Source: Drosophila persimilis (Eukaryota > Arthropoda > Insecta > Diptera > Drosophilidae). From it: a DNA stretch of 64,000 nucleotides. Below the pieces are notes generated by a model. It had not been told where the DNA came from. It worked only from the letters and a program-made list of their open reading frames with translations, and searched no databases. The position numbers were made by a program, and so were the translations under genes. Shown piece by piece: positions 38,401 through 49,110 of the stretch (position 1 is its first letter; each line of letters begins with the position of its first letter). The DNA is taken from contig NW_020825289.1 in the NCBI RefSeq assembly GCF_003286085.1, forward strand, positions 8,680,001-8,744,000, read 5' to 3'.

Positions 38401-40357
38401 CACATTCAGCAGTCCGTGGCCCTGGGCAAAGGGATCCACATAGCTCAGTTTGGTGGCAGTGACGCTCAGGGCTCGCTTAATACTGTACGGCGAATACTCA
38501 ATGTTTTGCTGCTTGAGTCCGGAGATAAGCAGGGCCACAGCACCGGCCACATGGGGTGCGGCCATGCTGGTGCCATTCATCAGCTGCGACTTGCTCATGG
38601 TGAACTGTGGTACGGACGCAATGGCCCCCCCGGGAGCACAGACCGTAACGCCCTGGCCGCCATCGATGCAGGGATCGCGCGAGGTCCATGTGTACACATT
38701 GCCGGGCAGCTTGTCCCGCATGGCATACTCTGCCTCCATCATTTGGGGCGAGACATAGGCACCCACGCCAATCAGGCTGGGCTGACTGATGTCCGGCGGT
38801 GTGCCAACAGTGCTGAGCGCTGGTCCATGGTTGCCCGCGGAAGCTACCCAGACAACGCCATACTTGTTTACGATCTCGTTCATTAGGTCGCCAACGCGGC
38901 TGAAATAAATTAGGCAAAGAGGCAGAGATTAAATTTAATTGATATCACAGGTGAATGCTTGCTGTAGCGTGTTTATCTGATGTCAGATGTCGGAGAAAAA
39001 GAGGAATGGAGTGTAGATTGTGTGGGTTCTGGAACGTACCTCGAACACCCACTATTCTTCTTTACCTTTCGACGTTTATCACCAAACTCGCTAAAGAAAC
39101 AGGCACTTTTGGGTTAGCTTCCATTAGGCCACTCAGACTAGCTTACCCGGAATTCGACCAGTTGGCATGCTCGCCATAGCTCATGTTGATCACGTCGATG
39201 CGTCTGCCCTCGCGGCACAGCTCCATTACCTTCGTCATGGCCCGAACCAGAGCGGTGCCAGTCTCCATGGACCCCAGACGGCCATCTCCGATGGTCATGG
39301 ACACGATTTTGGCATTCGGTGCTACGCCGTCAACGTCTCTCGAGCTGTGGTTGCCACTGGCTATCGACGAGACGTGCGTGCCATGGGGCGAGCACATGCC
39401 GACGATTTCCAGAACATCGCCCTCATCGTGGACGTTTACTGATATCGACAGGAAGTCATCTACGTTCTGCGTCTCGTGCGTCTTTGAGTACTCGCCAATG
39501 CGCAGGGCCTGATCCAGGTTGCCCTGCTCGGTGGTGTCGATGAGGGTTAGCCATCCGTTGGCCGTGGGAAAGAGGACACAGTCGTACGAGGTTTTAACGT
39601 CGTTGTAGACCTTCTCATAGCTATTGAGCATCTCCAGCTCAAAGTCTAGGTTCTCTTTGATGATTTTCTTGTCCCACGGCATTTTGGGGGCTTCACCTGA
39701 AATAAGGATATTCATATGTATGTATTTAGCGACCCGATTTTCTCTGCAAGCGGTTTTTGGCTAACGTACCTGTATTTTGTGACTCGAATTCAGATATCTT
39801 GCGACTGGCGTTGGCCGTGGCTATCTTGTGGGGCTTATCCCAGTGCTTCAGCTTGGCCTGGGCTACAATGTTATCGCGCACCTTGGAGGGCACCAGATCA
39901 CCGAAGCACTTCAGGCCCACGCGAACCGCCTTGTCAGTGTCCGTGTTCAGAGCCAGCAGCTCTGGACTGAGTGTCAAGGTGGTGCCAGACAAACCCTTCA
40001 GGGTTCCATTTTCATCTGGTGTTACCTTCTTCTTCATATCTACGTCGCCGCATCCCGAGCAGTCGTAGCGCTCAATCACTTTAATCGTTTTGCCATCGAC
40101 AAGCGTCTGAAGATACGCACACAAGTGTATCGAGCGAAATGTGAAATGGAAATCCATGACACCGCCAATTAAAAATGCCAACTCACCTCAAGTCCGGTAG
40201 CCCGAGGATCCACACCGGAATCAAATATGGCAATGGTTACATCTTTGCCGTCGTATTCGGGATACTTTTGCAGAAAATTTAGCACTCCTGTCTCCGCCTT
40301 GGGCACCAGGGCACCCGTAGGAAATGACTCGACAATTCCGCTTGTAGCCATACTCAT
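35454..40357 (-). CDS. TppII: Tripeptidyl peptidase II (giant subtilisin-type protease)
   Basis: Eleven exons: 40187-40357, 39770-40106, 39147-39696, 38345-38899, 38158-38279, 37947-38103, 37681-37886, 37338-37613, 36272-37273, 35889-36213 and 35454-35826, all in phase, 1357 aa. TPP II assembles into a multi-megadalton cytosolic spindle that removes tripeptides from oligopeptides left by the proteasome. The S8 catalytic triad is intact: Asp in TIAIFDSGVDP (about residue 46), His in SPHGTHVSSIASG, Ser in NGTSMAAPHVAGA; the oxyanion Asn is in SAGNHGPALS. Start 40357 is chosen because MSMATSGIVESFPTGALVPK aligns with the human N terminus; the upstream in-frame sequence begins only with TTG. Exon 9 carries a low-complexity Asn/Ala/Pro/Thr insert (genomic about 36310-36560), an insect-type spacer absent from mammalian TPP2. 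Confidence 0.95.
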
Positions 40358-40980
40358 ATTTTCGAATTTATTGCTGTTCTCACCGTGTTCTCGAAACTGT
40401 CGCGTTGTTGCTGTTTTTATATACAACAATATAGCCGTATGATGAAAAACCCAACTTAGCCCACTTAAGCCCCCGTATATTTAAATAGTTCAACTACTTG
40501 AGGTAAATGTCTGGAAAATTGAAATACTCCCTTGGCTTATAATGGGTTAATCGTTCACCCACAAGGATTGGAAACCATATTGCTTAATTTTGATGTTCCG
40601 TTAAATATTATAAGCCCACATAATTTTATGAACCTATTTTGTAATCGACTGGCTTATTTTAAACACTTACTCTTATTGTATTTCTATATAGCTTTGAAAA
40701 TGAAATTTAATATACCATTAATATACCATAAATAATGAGTGAGTGAAAGAACTTAACCCACGTAACCCCTTCTATTTAAACAGGGGAACAACTTGAGCAA
40801 ACCGCGAAAAAGCACTGGTATATTTACGGTATATTTTGAAAATTAGTCGATATATTTCGGTAAATTTCTGAGGGTCCGACTATACATCTTATCAATAAAT
40901 CTGCGGCCATACTGCCAGCATACTTTAAATTTAAAATAATAATTTGTGAACAAAATAACAAGATATCGTTTCTTGGCAAG
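40358..40980. other. TppII upstream region, left side of a probable synteny junction
   Basis: AT-rich, with several GGTATATTT-type repeats (around 40810-40860). No gene seen. From memory the genes to the left map to D. melanogaster 49F and those to the right of 42.1 kb map to 55F. Confidence 0.4.
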
Positions 40981-41337
40981 ATGTGTTTCGAAATCCTACC
41001 TGCCGAAGCTATCATCACCAGGCTCCTTTCCGTGCCCATATACGCCAAGTGCGGCGTGCAGAAGCTGACGCTGGGCAATGTGAATTCGATCGCTGCCTTC
41101 TGTCCGAGCAATTCAAAATTCTTATATAATCGCAGTTTATTGTGCACAACACGGAATTTATTTAACATATTCTAAGTTCCGCTGCTGTAGAGCTTGTTGC
41201 CAATAGTTTAATGGTCACTTGAACACTTTTGCAATGATTTATAATGGTTTTTCCCGCAGGCCTTCCGTGGCAACATGGACCGAGCGTTTTCAGCCGTGTG
41301 ATGTACCAGCGCGATTTCCGACTGACGATTATCCGTA
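40981..41337 (+). pseudogene. Decayed ND-MWFE (NDUFA1) complex I subunit gene
   Basis: The frame from 40981 reads MCFEILPAEAIITRLLSVP, which resembles the MWFE subunit of mitochondrial complex I (normally starting M-W-F-E-I-L-P, with a single membrane helix), but the eponymous Trp is Cys (TGG to TGT). The first exon ends at GGCAAT|GTGAAT (41079), an intron of about 190 bp is retained, and a second exon begins after TTCCCGCAG (41270) with AFRGNMD. Within that exon at least three small indels break the frame (TGA at 41309-41311), although MYQRDFRLT is still legible in another frame up to about 41325. The intron shows it is a DNA-level duplicate, not a retrocopy. Identification rests on recall of the family, and the functional copy is not in this window. 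Confidence 0.68.
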
Positions 41338-42172
41338 TGTAATTGATATTTGTTGATAGGTGTTTTCGTATTCTCGGGCTTCCTCATGATTGTCGGTTAG
41401 CGATTTATTTCGTTTTAGTTTGTGCTTGTTAATCATGGAAAAATTATTCTTCTTTTCTTTCCCGTTCCGCACGTTCATTTATAGTTTCCAGAATCGATCC
41501 TCAATGCTGAGACACATTTGACTTTCTTGCTGGGTCTATATGCCATTTCCAGTTGAGAAGAAGGATCAAAAGTGCGAAAATTAATAAACCTAGAGGGCGG
41601 AAGGGAACGTTGTAGAGATTTTCTGTAGCTTCCTTCACTCCATGGAAACTCTATTGCCATATATAGAAACGCAGCCATGCTCAGTTGATGGGCTTAATTC
41701 CAGCTTGGTCCTCGTCCTCCAGCGTTACATCGCTTACAAATAATTTGAATTCTTAACTGTAACATTTGTAAACAAACACAAAACAGTACGGAGAGCATGC
41801 ACATCTGGTCACACTCTTCGCTGAGTGAAAAATATGACAAATCATTTCGTGTTTTTTACCTGAACTGCTCTAAAATACTTCAAGTTTCATCAGTATCCGA
41901 TTGATATTTTGATTATGTAGTGCCAAGTGCCAAAATGTGCCAGTTCATAAATCATCATCATCATTCATGTCGCAAGCCAACTTTGTGGATTAGAAACATT
42001 TTTAAAAAATTTCCCCGCAGTTGACCTTAAAAAAATACCAGATGAGACTGGAAAAAAGCCTAATCGTCAGCGTTCACAAGTAGTTTTAACAGCTGTTGTT
42101 GTTCAGAGGTGAAAACAGCTGTTTACTGCTGAATCCAAGTTCAGCCAAGTTTTATTTACAAATTCGGACGAA
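41338..42172. other. Junction debris and promoter of the YJU2B-like gene
   Basis: AT-rich spacer. On the minus strand, 41683-41733 reads as a well-biased coding end (DVTLEDEDQAGIKPIN then TGA) with no start or upstream exon that I can attach, so it looks like the 3' remnant of some gene. The last ~150 bp before 42173 hold the 5' UTR of the YJU2B-like gene. Confidence 0.35.
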
Positions 42173-43126
42173 ATGGGCGAGCGCAAGGGACAAAATAAGT
42201 ATTACCCGCCCGACTATGATCCAAAGAAGGGCGGACTCAATAAATTTCAGGGCACGCATGCCCTGCGGGAACGTGCCCGGAAGATCCACCTGGGCATCAT
42301 CATCATCCGCTTTGAGATGCCCTACAATATCTGGTGCGACGGCTGCAAGAACCACATCGGGATGGGTGTGCGCTACAATGCGGAGAAGACCAAGGTGGGA
42401 ATGTACTACACCACACCGATCTACAAGTTTCGCATGAAATGCCACTTGTGCGACAATCACTTCGAGATCCAAACGGATCCAGGCAATCTCGACTATACCA
42501 TACTCTCTGGGGCGCGACGGCAGGAGAACCGCTGGGATCCGCTGCAGAATGAGCAGGTTGTGCCGGAGACGAAGGAGGTGCAGAAGCGGCTCTTCGACGA
42601 CGCCATGTACAAGCTGGAGCACCAGGCCAAGGATGCTAAAGCTGCCGCCGATGCCAAACCTGTGCTCCAGAAACTGTTCGAGCGCAACCAGAGCGTGTGG
42701 GACGACACCTACGAAGCCAACTGCCGCCTTCGGTCCGAGTTCCGGCATCAAAAGAAGGAGCTAAAGGGCCAGCAGGAACTGGATCGCCAGCTGCTGGCTA
42801 AGAGCAGTCTAGACGTTGCCCTTCTGCCGGAAACAGATCAGGACAGGCAAATGGCGGCCTTGATGAAGCTTCAAACCAAATCGGCCATTGAGCGGGAATC
42901 AGAGCAGCGTCTCGATCTACTCATGCAACCGGCATTGCCAGGAGCCACAGCGACAACCTTCGGCGGCCTGAAGCGGCAAAAGGTTCTGAACACACAGCTG
43001 CAGGTCCAGGATTTGGGCATCCGTCGCAAACAATCTGACCAGTCCGAAGAAGCTCCATCACCGCCTGCAAAGTCCTTGAGTCTGGTGGGTGACTACTCCT
43101 CCTCGGATAATGACTCCAACAGTTAA
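42173..43126 (+). CDS. YJU2B/CCDC130-family splicing factor (CWC16)
   Basis: A single-exon gene of 317 aa. The N terminus MGERKGQNKYYPPDYDPKK and the zinc-binding set IWCDGCKNHIGMGVRYNAEK ... MKCHLCDNHFEIQTDP define the CWC16 (Yju2) family; the two C-x-x-C pairs are intact. YJU2-type proteins act in the catalytic spliceosome around branching; the CCDC130 branch is thought to serve a similar nuclear role. The middle is coiled-coil (QKRLFDDAMYKLEHQ ... KKELKGQQELDRQLL) and the tail is Ser/Asp-rich (YSSSDNDSNS). The start is the only ATG that gives the conserved N terminus. It is convergent with the EB1-like gene, stop to stop only about 60 bp apart, so their 3' UTRs probably overlap. Confidence 0.9.
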   Translation: MGERKGQNKYYPPDYDPKKGGLNKFQGTHALRERARKIHLGIIIIRFEMPYNIWCDGCKNHIGMGVRYNAEKTKVGMYYTTPIYKFRMKCHLCDNHFEIQTDPGNLDYTILSGARRQENRWDPLQNEQVVPETKEVQKRLFDDAMYKLEHQAKDAKAAADAKPVLQKLFERNQSVWDDTYEANCRLRSEFRHQKKELKGQQELDRQLLAKSSLDVALLPETDQDRQMAALMKLQTKSAIERESEQRLDLLMQPALPGATATTFGGLKRQKVLNTQLQVQDLGIRRKQSDQSEEAPSPPAKSLSLVGDYSSSDNDSNS

Positions 43127-43186
43127 TGCACAATATGTAGATTTAATAATACAAAATAAAATAAGAACAACAATGACATAAACACC

Positions 43187-44021
43187 TCAATACTCTTCAT
43201 CAGCCTCCGGCTCGACCATTTCACTATTGGAGACGGCATTTCCATTGATTCCTTGAATTTCTGCAGAGGGCTGGCCATCCATGGTCTTATAAAGCACGGT
43301 ATAGATGCGGCTGCAGAACTCCGCGTGATTGTTGCTGTTTGTCACGTCGTCCATCAGGCGTTCGATTTGAAGCAGCTTGTTGTAGCACTCGTCGCGTGTT
43401 ACTATGGCACCGTCGATCTTGATGCTCAAGGTCTGCATCTCGCTCATCAGGTCCCTTGTGGTGAGATCTTCCTCTGCGCCCGTTCCGTTAGATGGTGGCG
43501 ACACTGCTTTGGCTAGTTCCTTAGCGAAGCCGCGCGGCTTTATTGGTTTCGGAATGGGCGCATTGGCAGCCGATTTGATGTTCTCCAAGCCCGGAGCCTG
43601 CGAGTCGAAGAACTTCTTGAACCACTGCAGAAACTCAAAGTTGTCCTGGAAGCGGCCCTTGATCAAGCGATCGATGGGCACTGCTTTGTCCAGCTTGAGG
43701 CGGGTAAAGGCGCTCTGAAACAACTTGAGATTGTGGAGGCATTCGTGCTCCAGCTTTGCGCTCATCTTCACGCGCTTCAGGTTGATGCAGTTGGGGAAGA
43801 TCAGCTCCATCATTTGGCAGTAGGCAACACCTAAGAGAAGAGCATTGGCCCTAAGTAAGAACATCGCCAGCGTGCGCACGCAGTATCTTACCTGAGCTCA
43901 GCTCTTCGATCTTTTTGAAGTGGCCCTGCACCATGGTATTGACCCATTGCAGCATGTCATGGCGCGACATGTTCTCTCCGTTGCTGCTGGTTAGGGCTAC
44001 GGTCAATTTAAGGTCACTCAT
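43187..44021 (-). CDS. EB1-family microtubule plus-end protein (divergent)
   Basis: Two exons, 43892-44021 and 43187-43830, 257 aa. The N-terminal calponin-homology domain follows EB1 closely: ENMSRHDMLQWVN, VAYCQMMELIFPN, KLEHECLHNLKLFQSAF and the signature KGRFQDNFEFLQWFKKFFDS. A Pro/Lys linker (about 135-165) leads to a short coiled coil and EBH-like segment (RDECYNKLLQIERLMDDV, then AEFCSRIYTVLY). The tail ends in ...PEADEEY, an acidic EEY terminus like the EEY/F motif recognised by CAP-Gly proteins. EB1 proteins track growing microtubule ends. The sequence is more divergent than the main fly Eb1, so I take it as one of the minor, often testis-biased, EB1 paralogues (inference). Confidence 0.88.
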
Positions 44022-44312
44022 TGTGCGATATTACCGTTTATGTCCACTGAAAGATTTGTTGGGCTAGACCGCTTGAGTTTCAAACGGAAAATTGACTGCT
44101 GATTGATTTTCGGAAAGTCAAACTTATGTATGTGGAGCGAGGCCTGCCTACTCTACACGTAAATTTGTTCAGTTTTCCTTTTCTCTACTATCGTTCGTTT
44201 CCTTTGTCCTTACTTTCTGCCGCCACTTTTCGATTGTCCGACCATTTCCAATGCTTCCATTCCAGGATGCAGTGACGTGCAGGGATATGATATTCGTGCT
44301 ATCGATCGGAGA

Positions 44313-44320
44313 TATCGATA
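44313..44320. promoter_or_regulatory. DRE box upstream of the EB1-like gene
   Basis: A perfect TATCGATA about 290 bp upstream of the EB1-like start and just beyond the Jheh1 3' end. A partial copy (TATCGATC) lies at 44300-44307. The EB1-like gene is the only gene with a 5' end here, so I assign it to that promoter. Confidence 0.45.
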
Positions 44321-44362
44321 TCAGCAGAGCGGGCCTTTTTATTGAACTTAAAAAAAATAAAA

Positions 44363-45963
44363 CTACAATGGCTTAATATTAAACTTCTGTTCCACCTTCT
44401 TGACGAACTCTAGGAAATCCTTGTGCAGCACTTTGGGCACCTCGAGGGCAGCAAAGTGTCCGCCCTGTTTGTGATACGTGCTGTGTATCAGGTTCGGGAA
44501 CTTATCCTTCAGCTGAATATCCAGGAAATGCATGATATCGCTCTTGAAGCGGGCACACCCAGTTGGTACCGGGGTGGGGACGCGCTCCAGCAGCAGTCCA
44601 CGCTGCTCCTTGCTGTAGGCCTCGGCGTACAGGCGCTGCGAGGTGGTGATTGAGTTGGTCAGATAGTAGATCATCACGTTGTCCAGCAGGGCGTCCATCG
44701 TGTAGCGCTTCGTGATGCCGCCATCGGCCAGGGACCGGTAGCTTGGATTGGTCCACGTGGAGAACTTTTCCAGAATATAGGCGGCCAGGCCGACTGGGTT
44801 ATCGGTGAGGGCTGCGCCAACGGTGTCCGGCTTGGTGGCCTGCAAGTGGAAGTAGCCGCTCTCCTCAATCAGATAGCTCAGCTGGCGCGACTTTGGGAAG
44901 AATAGGTCCTCGAAGCCACTGGGCACAAAGAGACTGGGCCATAGCCCGGCCAGCGCACCCATTACATGGGACTTGGGGCTCATGCTGGTGCACATATTGG
45001 AGTGATAGCCGAGGACGTTCTCCGGGTAGAGGGTGGCCATGTGGCTGCCAATGATGCTGCCCCAATCGCCGCCCTGAATGAAGTACTTATCGTACCCCAG
45101 GCGTGCCATAAGGTTGCTCATTATCACGGCCACTTGGGCAGGTCCAAGCCCCTTACGTGACGTGCCCTGTGTGGGGAACAGCGAGATAGTTACATGGAGA
45201 TTATTATGGTTTTAATATAAACCTACCTGGGACCAGCCATAGCCTGGCAAACTGGGCACAATCACGTCGAAGATGTACTTGTTGTTCTTATCCAGATTGG
45301 ACTGATGGAGCAGGTGAATCAGATCGTAGAACTCGCGGACCGATCCCGGCCAGCCGTGCAGCAGGAGCACCGGATAGTGCTGCTTGCCCACCTTGTTCTC
45401 GTCGTATACCATCAGGTGGAGGAAGTGCATGCGTAGCCTGAAATTGTCAATCAACACTATCATTCGACTCGCTCTGGTGGCTGATAAGAGCTTATCGCCT
45501 CACCCCTGAATATCGGTGGTGAAGTGATTGAATTGCCAAAGGAAGACTTCACGTTCGCGCCAACGCGGCAGGTAATCGTCTCTCCAGTACTCCACCACTT
45601 CCTTAAGATAGTCCGTGTTGAATCCGTACTCAAAGGCCACACCCTCCAGTGGGGGAGTGAGGCGCAGAGTGCGATTCAAGCGAGTAAACAAATCCGTGAT
45701 GGTCTACGGAAGGCACGGTCAGAATGTACTTCATACTTTTCTTAGAAGCTTACCTTCTCCGGATAGCTGAGCCGATTGCCAATCACCTCCGAGCTGTTGG
45801 CCAGATAGGCTGCATAGTCCTTGGGCTGGGCCTCATCGCCCCACCATTCCTGCGGATCAAGTTTCGGGGCAGGCAAATCTGCCCAGAGCTGGCTGACATT
45901 CTTATAGATTAGGCCGCCGCCAATGGCCAACACCAGCACCAGAATTTTCAGTGCGCCGGACAT
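44363..45963 (-). CDS. Jheh1: Juvenile hormone epoxide hydrolase, array copy 1 (Jheh1-like)
   Basis: Four exons: 45754-45963, 45504-45703, 45227-45437 and 44363-45166, 474 aa. The microsomal epoxide hydrolase opens the epoxide of juvenile hormone (and of xenobiotics) to a diol at the ER membrane. An N-terminal anchor (LKILVLVLAIGGGLIY) precedes the EHN domain and the alpha/beta hydrolase core: oxyanion HGWPGS, nucleophile Asp in QGGDWGSIIG, catalytic His in KQGGHFAALEVP. The acid expected as Glu in mammalian EPHX1 lies in TGCARFKSDIMHF, where it is Asp. The 474 aa length agrees with my memory of D. melanogaster Jheh1, which is why I use that symbol. First transcribed-distal gene of a three-gene same-strand array. 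Confidence 0.88.
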
Positions 45964-46736
45964 AACGAAGCGATTACCTTATACCGCCAGAGTTCAACTC
46001 ACAATGACCGGTCCCGCCGTCGCCCAATCGGACTATAGCAAATGGCATGCTGACTATCAATTCTCCTAGACTGCAGCTCTGTCCCAGAAATGAGTATCAT
46101 TGTGGTGGGCGCAGCTCTCGAACATTTAACTCATGATGATAAGCATTTTTGTTTGACAAACTAATGCCCTACGCCGGCCCCGAAGAGTTGATCAGTTAAG
46201 GCATATCGTGGGGTGTACTTTGGATCTACTTGAAACTCTGCAGGGGCTCTCCGGATCGTTAAAGTCTGGGGCGTGTTTTTGGGCGAGAGTGATCATGGAG
46301 AGGGTCGTCGTTAAATGATATATTTTGCGACGCAGCTGAAACGTAGACGTACCCCCAGTCCCACAGGTAGCCTAAGCTTCTACTCTCTTATTAGGAACTG
46401 GCTTGGGGGTATTTCGATGTGAAAAAAGCTTTGATAGAGGGTATACAATGCGCAACCGTTGCTAAGGTATTCTGATCTCCACATATTATGTAAGAGTTGT
46501 CTGAGCTCTGATAAATATATATGTACATATATGTATTCGTAGGGACTCTTGTATGTATGCGCGTATCTCTTCAACTTTCGGGTTTCACATAAGATAAGAC
46601 CAGTGTTATCATATAGTTTGGGTTTATTTTAATTTTCAAAACAGATATCGCCATTCTTAACAGCGGTGAATGCGATTGTTTAAACAGAGAGAAACATAAG
46701 CGTATTTATTGCATTCCAAGCGAATACGAAATTCGA
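45964..46736. other. Spacer between Jheh1-like and Jheh2-like genes
   Basis: Holds the promoter of the Jheh1-like gene and the 3' UTR of the Jheh2-like gene. No TATA is obvious. ATATATGTACATATATG at about 46516-46533 is a short palindrome. No transposon insertion is recognisable in this spacer. Confidence 0.4.
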
Positions 46737-48435
46737 TTAGAGATCGGCTTTCTGCACAAAGGCCGTGAAGTCTGCGTACAGCTGCTCCGGTAGCTCGAAG
46801 GCCGGGAAATGTCCGCCGTCCTCGAAATAGGTGCTGTGCACCAGATTGGGGAATTTGTTGGCCAGAATGGCATCGGAGGTGTGTGTGATTTCATGGGCGA
46901 ATCGAGTGCATCCAGTCTTGGCCGTAATGGGCACCGAGTCGACAGCCAGGGCAAACTGTGCCTTGTTCATCGACTCGGAGTACAGGCGCATGGAGGTGGT
47001 GATCGAGTTGGTCACATAGTAGATCATGACGTTGTCCAGCAGCTGGTCGTAGGTGAAGCGCTTGGTAAGGCCACCATCTGGTAGTGCCATGAACGCGGGA
47101 TTCGTCCACGTGGAGAACTTTTCCAGGATGTAGGAGGCCAGCCCAATAGGGTTATCGATCAGAGCATTGCCCACAGTGTCCGGCTTGGTGGCCTGGATGT
47201 GGGCATAGCCCATCTCCTCCATGATGGTCTTGAAGAGGCCACCAGCGCCCTTGTAGAAATGCGTGAACTGGCCGTCGACGAACCAGCTGGGAAAGACAAA
47301 GGACAGGACCAACTTCAGGCTGCCCATGGGACTGTTGTTGGCGCACATGTTCGAGTGATAGCCGAGCACATTCTCCGGGAAAAGCGAGGCCACATTGGAG
47401 CCTATCAGCGAGCCCCAGTCACCGCCCTGGACGAGAAACTTCTCAAAGCCCAGACGCAGCATCAGATTACGCATCACCACTGCCACTTGGGCCACTCCAA
47501 AGCCAGTCTTTGAAGATCCCTAATAGCAGAAGGAGGAGAAGCAGTCATGTTACTGATGGGATGTCCAGTGAAAAGCGTTTTCCTCTTAGACCTACCTGAG
47601 ACCATCCATAGCCCGGCAAGCTGGGCGCAATCACCTCGAAGACGTAGTCGCTCTTGTCGCTCGGCGTGGTCAGCAGGGGAATGAAATCGTAGAACTCGCG
47701 AACGGTGCCCGGCCAGCCGTGCATCAAGAGCAGGGGCAGCACCTTCTTGCCCTGCTTTCCGGCCTCCTTGCTCGGCTTGGCATGAATAAAGTGAATTTTC
47801 AATCTGCAAAAAGGTGCAACAGGGGTTAGCAGGAGGTTACCAATGTCAATTGTTAATGCGTTCCAAATGGCAAACTAAATATGCATGAACCGAGAACACG
47901 TTTTCATTCGTTAGAACTCTCAATACGAAGAATGAGGTGAATGAGCTGAGCAGCTGCTGCTTTATCTACTCACCCCTGTATCTCGGTTTGGAAGTGATCC
48001 AGTTTCTTCAGGTACTGCTCGCGCTCGCTCCAGTTGGTCAGATAGGTATCTCGCCAGTATTTCACCACCTGGCGCAGCTCATTCGCATTGAATCCGTACT
48101 CAAAGCCCACACCCTCCAGCGGTTCCTGAAGCTTCAGAGGACGACTCAGTTGGCTCTTCAGATCGGCTATTACCTGGGGATCAAAGCATCATCATCAGAT
48201 CACTTAGAAGTACAACAGATGAATGGTCCCTTACCTCTGGATTGACGGTGATGTCATACGGCAAGATGGCCTTGTTCTCCTTGTAGATCTGCTTGCCTAG
48301 CTTTGGTCCCCAGTAGGCATTGTTGTCGAGATCGGGCCGCTTGCCGGGCGCCGCCAGATCGCGGTAGTTCTTGTAGCCAACGGCGGCCAGCAGGGCCAGG
48401 CCTCCGATCAAAAATCGGACAAATACATTCGACAT
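46737..48435 (-). CDS. Jheh2: Juvenile hormone epoxide hydrolase, array copy 2 (Jheh2-like)
   Basis: Four exons: 48235-48435, 47974-48173, 47596-47803 and 46737-47519, 463 aa, which equals the length I recall for D. melanogaster Jheh2. Intron positions match copy 1 exactly (after residue 67, within ...TEIQG, after GYGWSQ). The active site is complete: HGWPGT oxyanion loop, nucleophile Asp in QGGDWGSLIG, His in EDGGHFPAFELP. The charge-relay acid position reads Glu (TGCTRFAHEITHT), as in mammalian EPHX1, unlike copies 1 and 3. The start is the ATG at 48435 (MSNVFVRFLIGGLALLAAVG, a membrane anchor); a longer frame begins only with TTG. Confidence 0.88.
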
Positions 48436-49110
48436 GATGCGCAATTTTGTATACTATTTAACTTTATTACAATTGCAGCCGATCGGCTCGAAATACCAGA
48501 CAGAATTAATTTTGGTTTGCCAAACTCACAGCCCACGAAAGCTTTCGCCGGCGGGCTTTTGGCTTCTGTTTTAAGCTTTGCAATCACAGCTGCACACTGC
48601 AAAGCGAGCATGACGAGGCGATATTGTTCCAAAAGCTTTGGATCTCAATTGAGCGCTGGCGATTCATGCTTAGAATGTTAATGGATATCTCTATGAAATA
48701 TAAATGTGTTCTACATGATGACGATCTAGCAGTTGAATTATCAATTGGCACTGTGTGCCGACACTACCTATTTGTCCAAGGGTGGACTATGATCAACCAC
48801 AATTTGAATTATCAACAGTGAAAAGCTCTCGTTCCAGACAACGAAACGATACACCCGTACAAAAGGCGATCACAGCTGTTTTTGATATCAGCTTTTACGA
48901 GCAATGCCAACAAATTGTTTATTTTTGTTTGATCGTAAATATTTTGTGGAATTCGGTGCATAAGAACTTCGCTTAGGATCGAACTAATTGAAGTAATGAT
49001 TCTGATGGAATTCCATGATCAATTAAGAGAACATTTCTCCGAGAAACAAACCCCTACACCCCTTCCAAAATAAATCTCCATATCTTTGCTAATCATAGAA
49101 AAAAACTACT
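48436..49110. other. Spacer between Jheh2-like and Jheh3-like genes
   Basis: Promoter region of the Jheh2-like gene and 3' UTR of the Jheh3-like gene. AT-rich in the second half, no gene or mobile element recognised. Confidence 0.4.

Noticed and set aside
40187..40429. Longer TppII N terminus beginning LYIKTATTRQ
   Set aside because: Its first codon is TTG; the ATG at 40357 gives the N terminus conserved with human TPP2.
46380..46574. Possible transposon insertion between Jheh genes, as known for a Bari element in D. melanogaster
   Set aside because: No terminal inverted repeats or transposase remnants are visible in the spacers 45964-46736 or 48436-49110.
48181..48444. Longer N terminus for the Jheh2-like protein
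   Set aside because: The upstream extension starts with TTG; the first ATG at 48435 directly precedes the membrane anchor.
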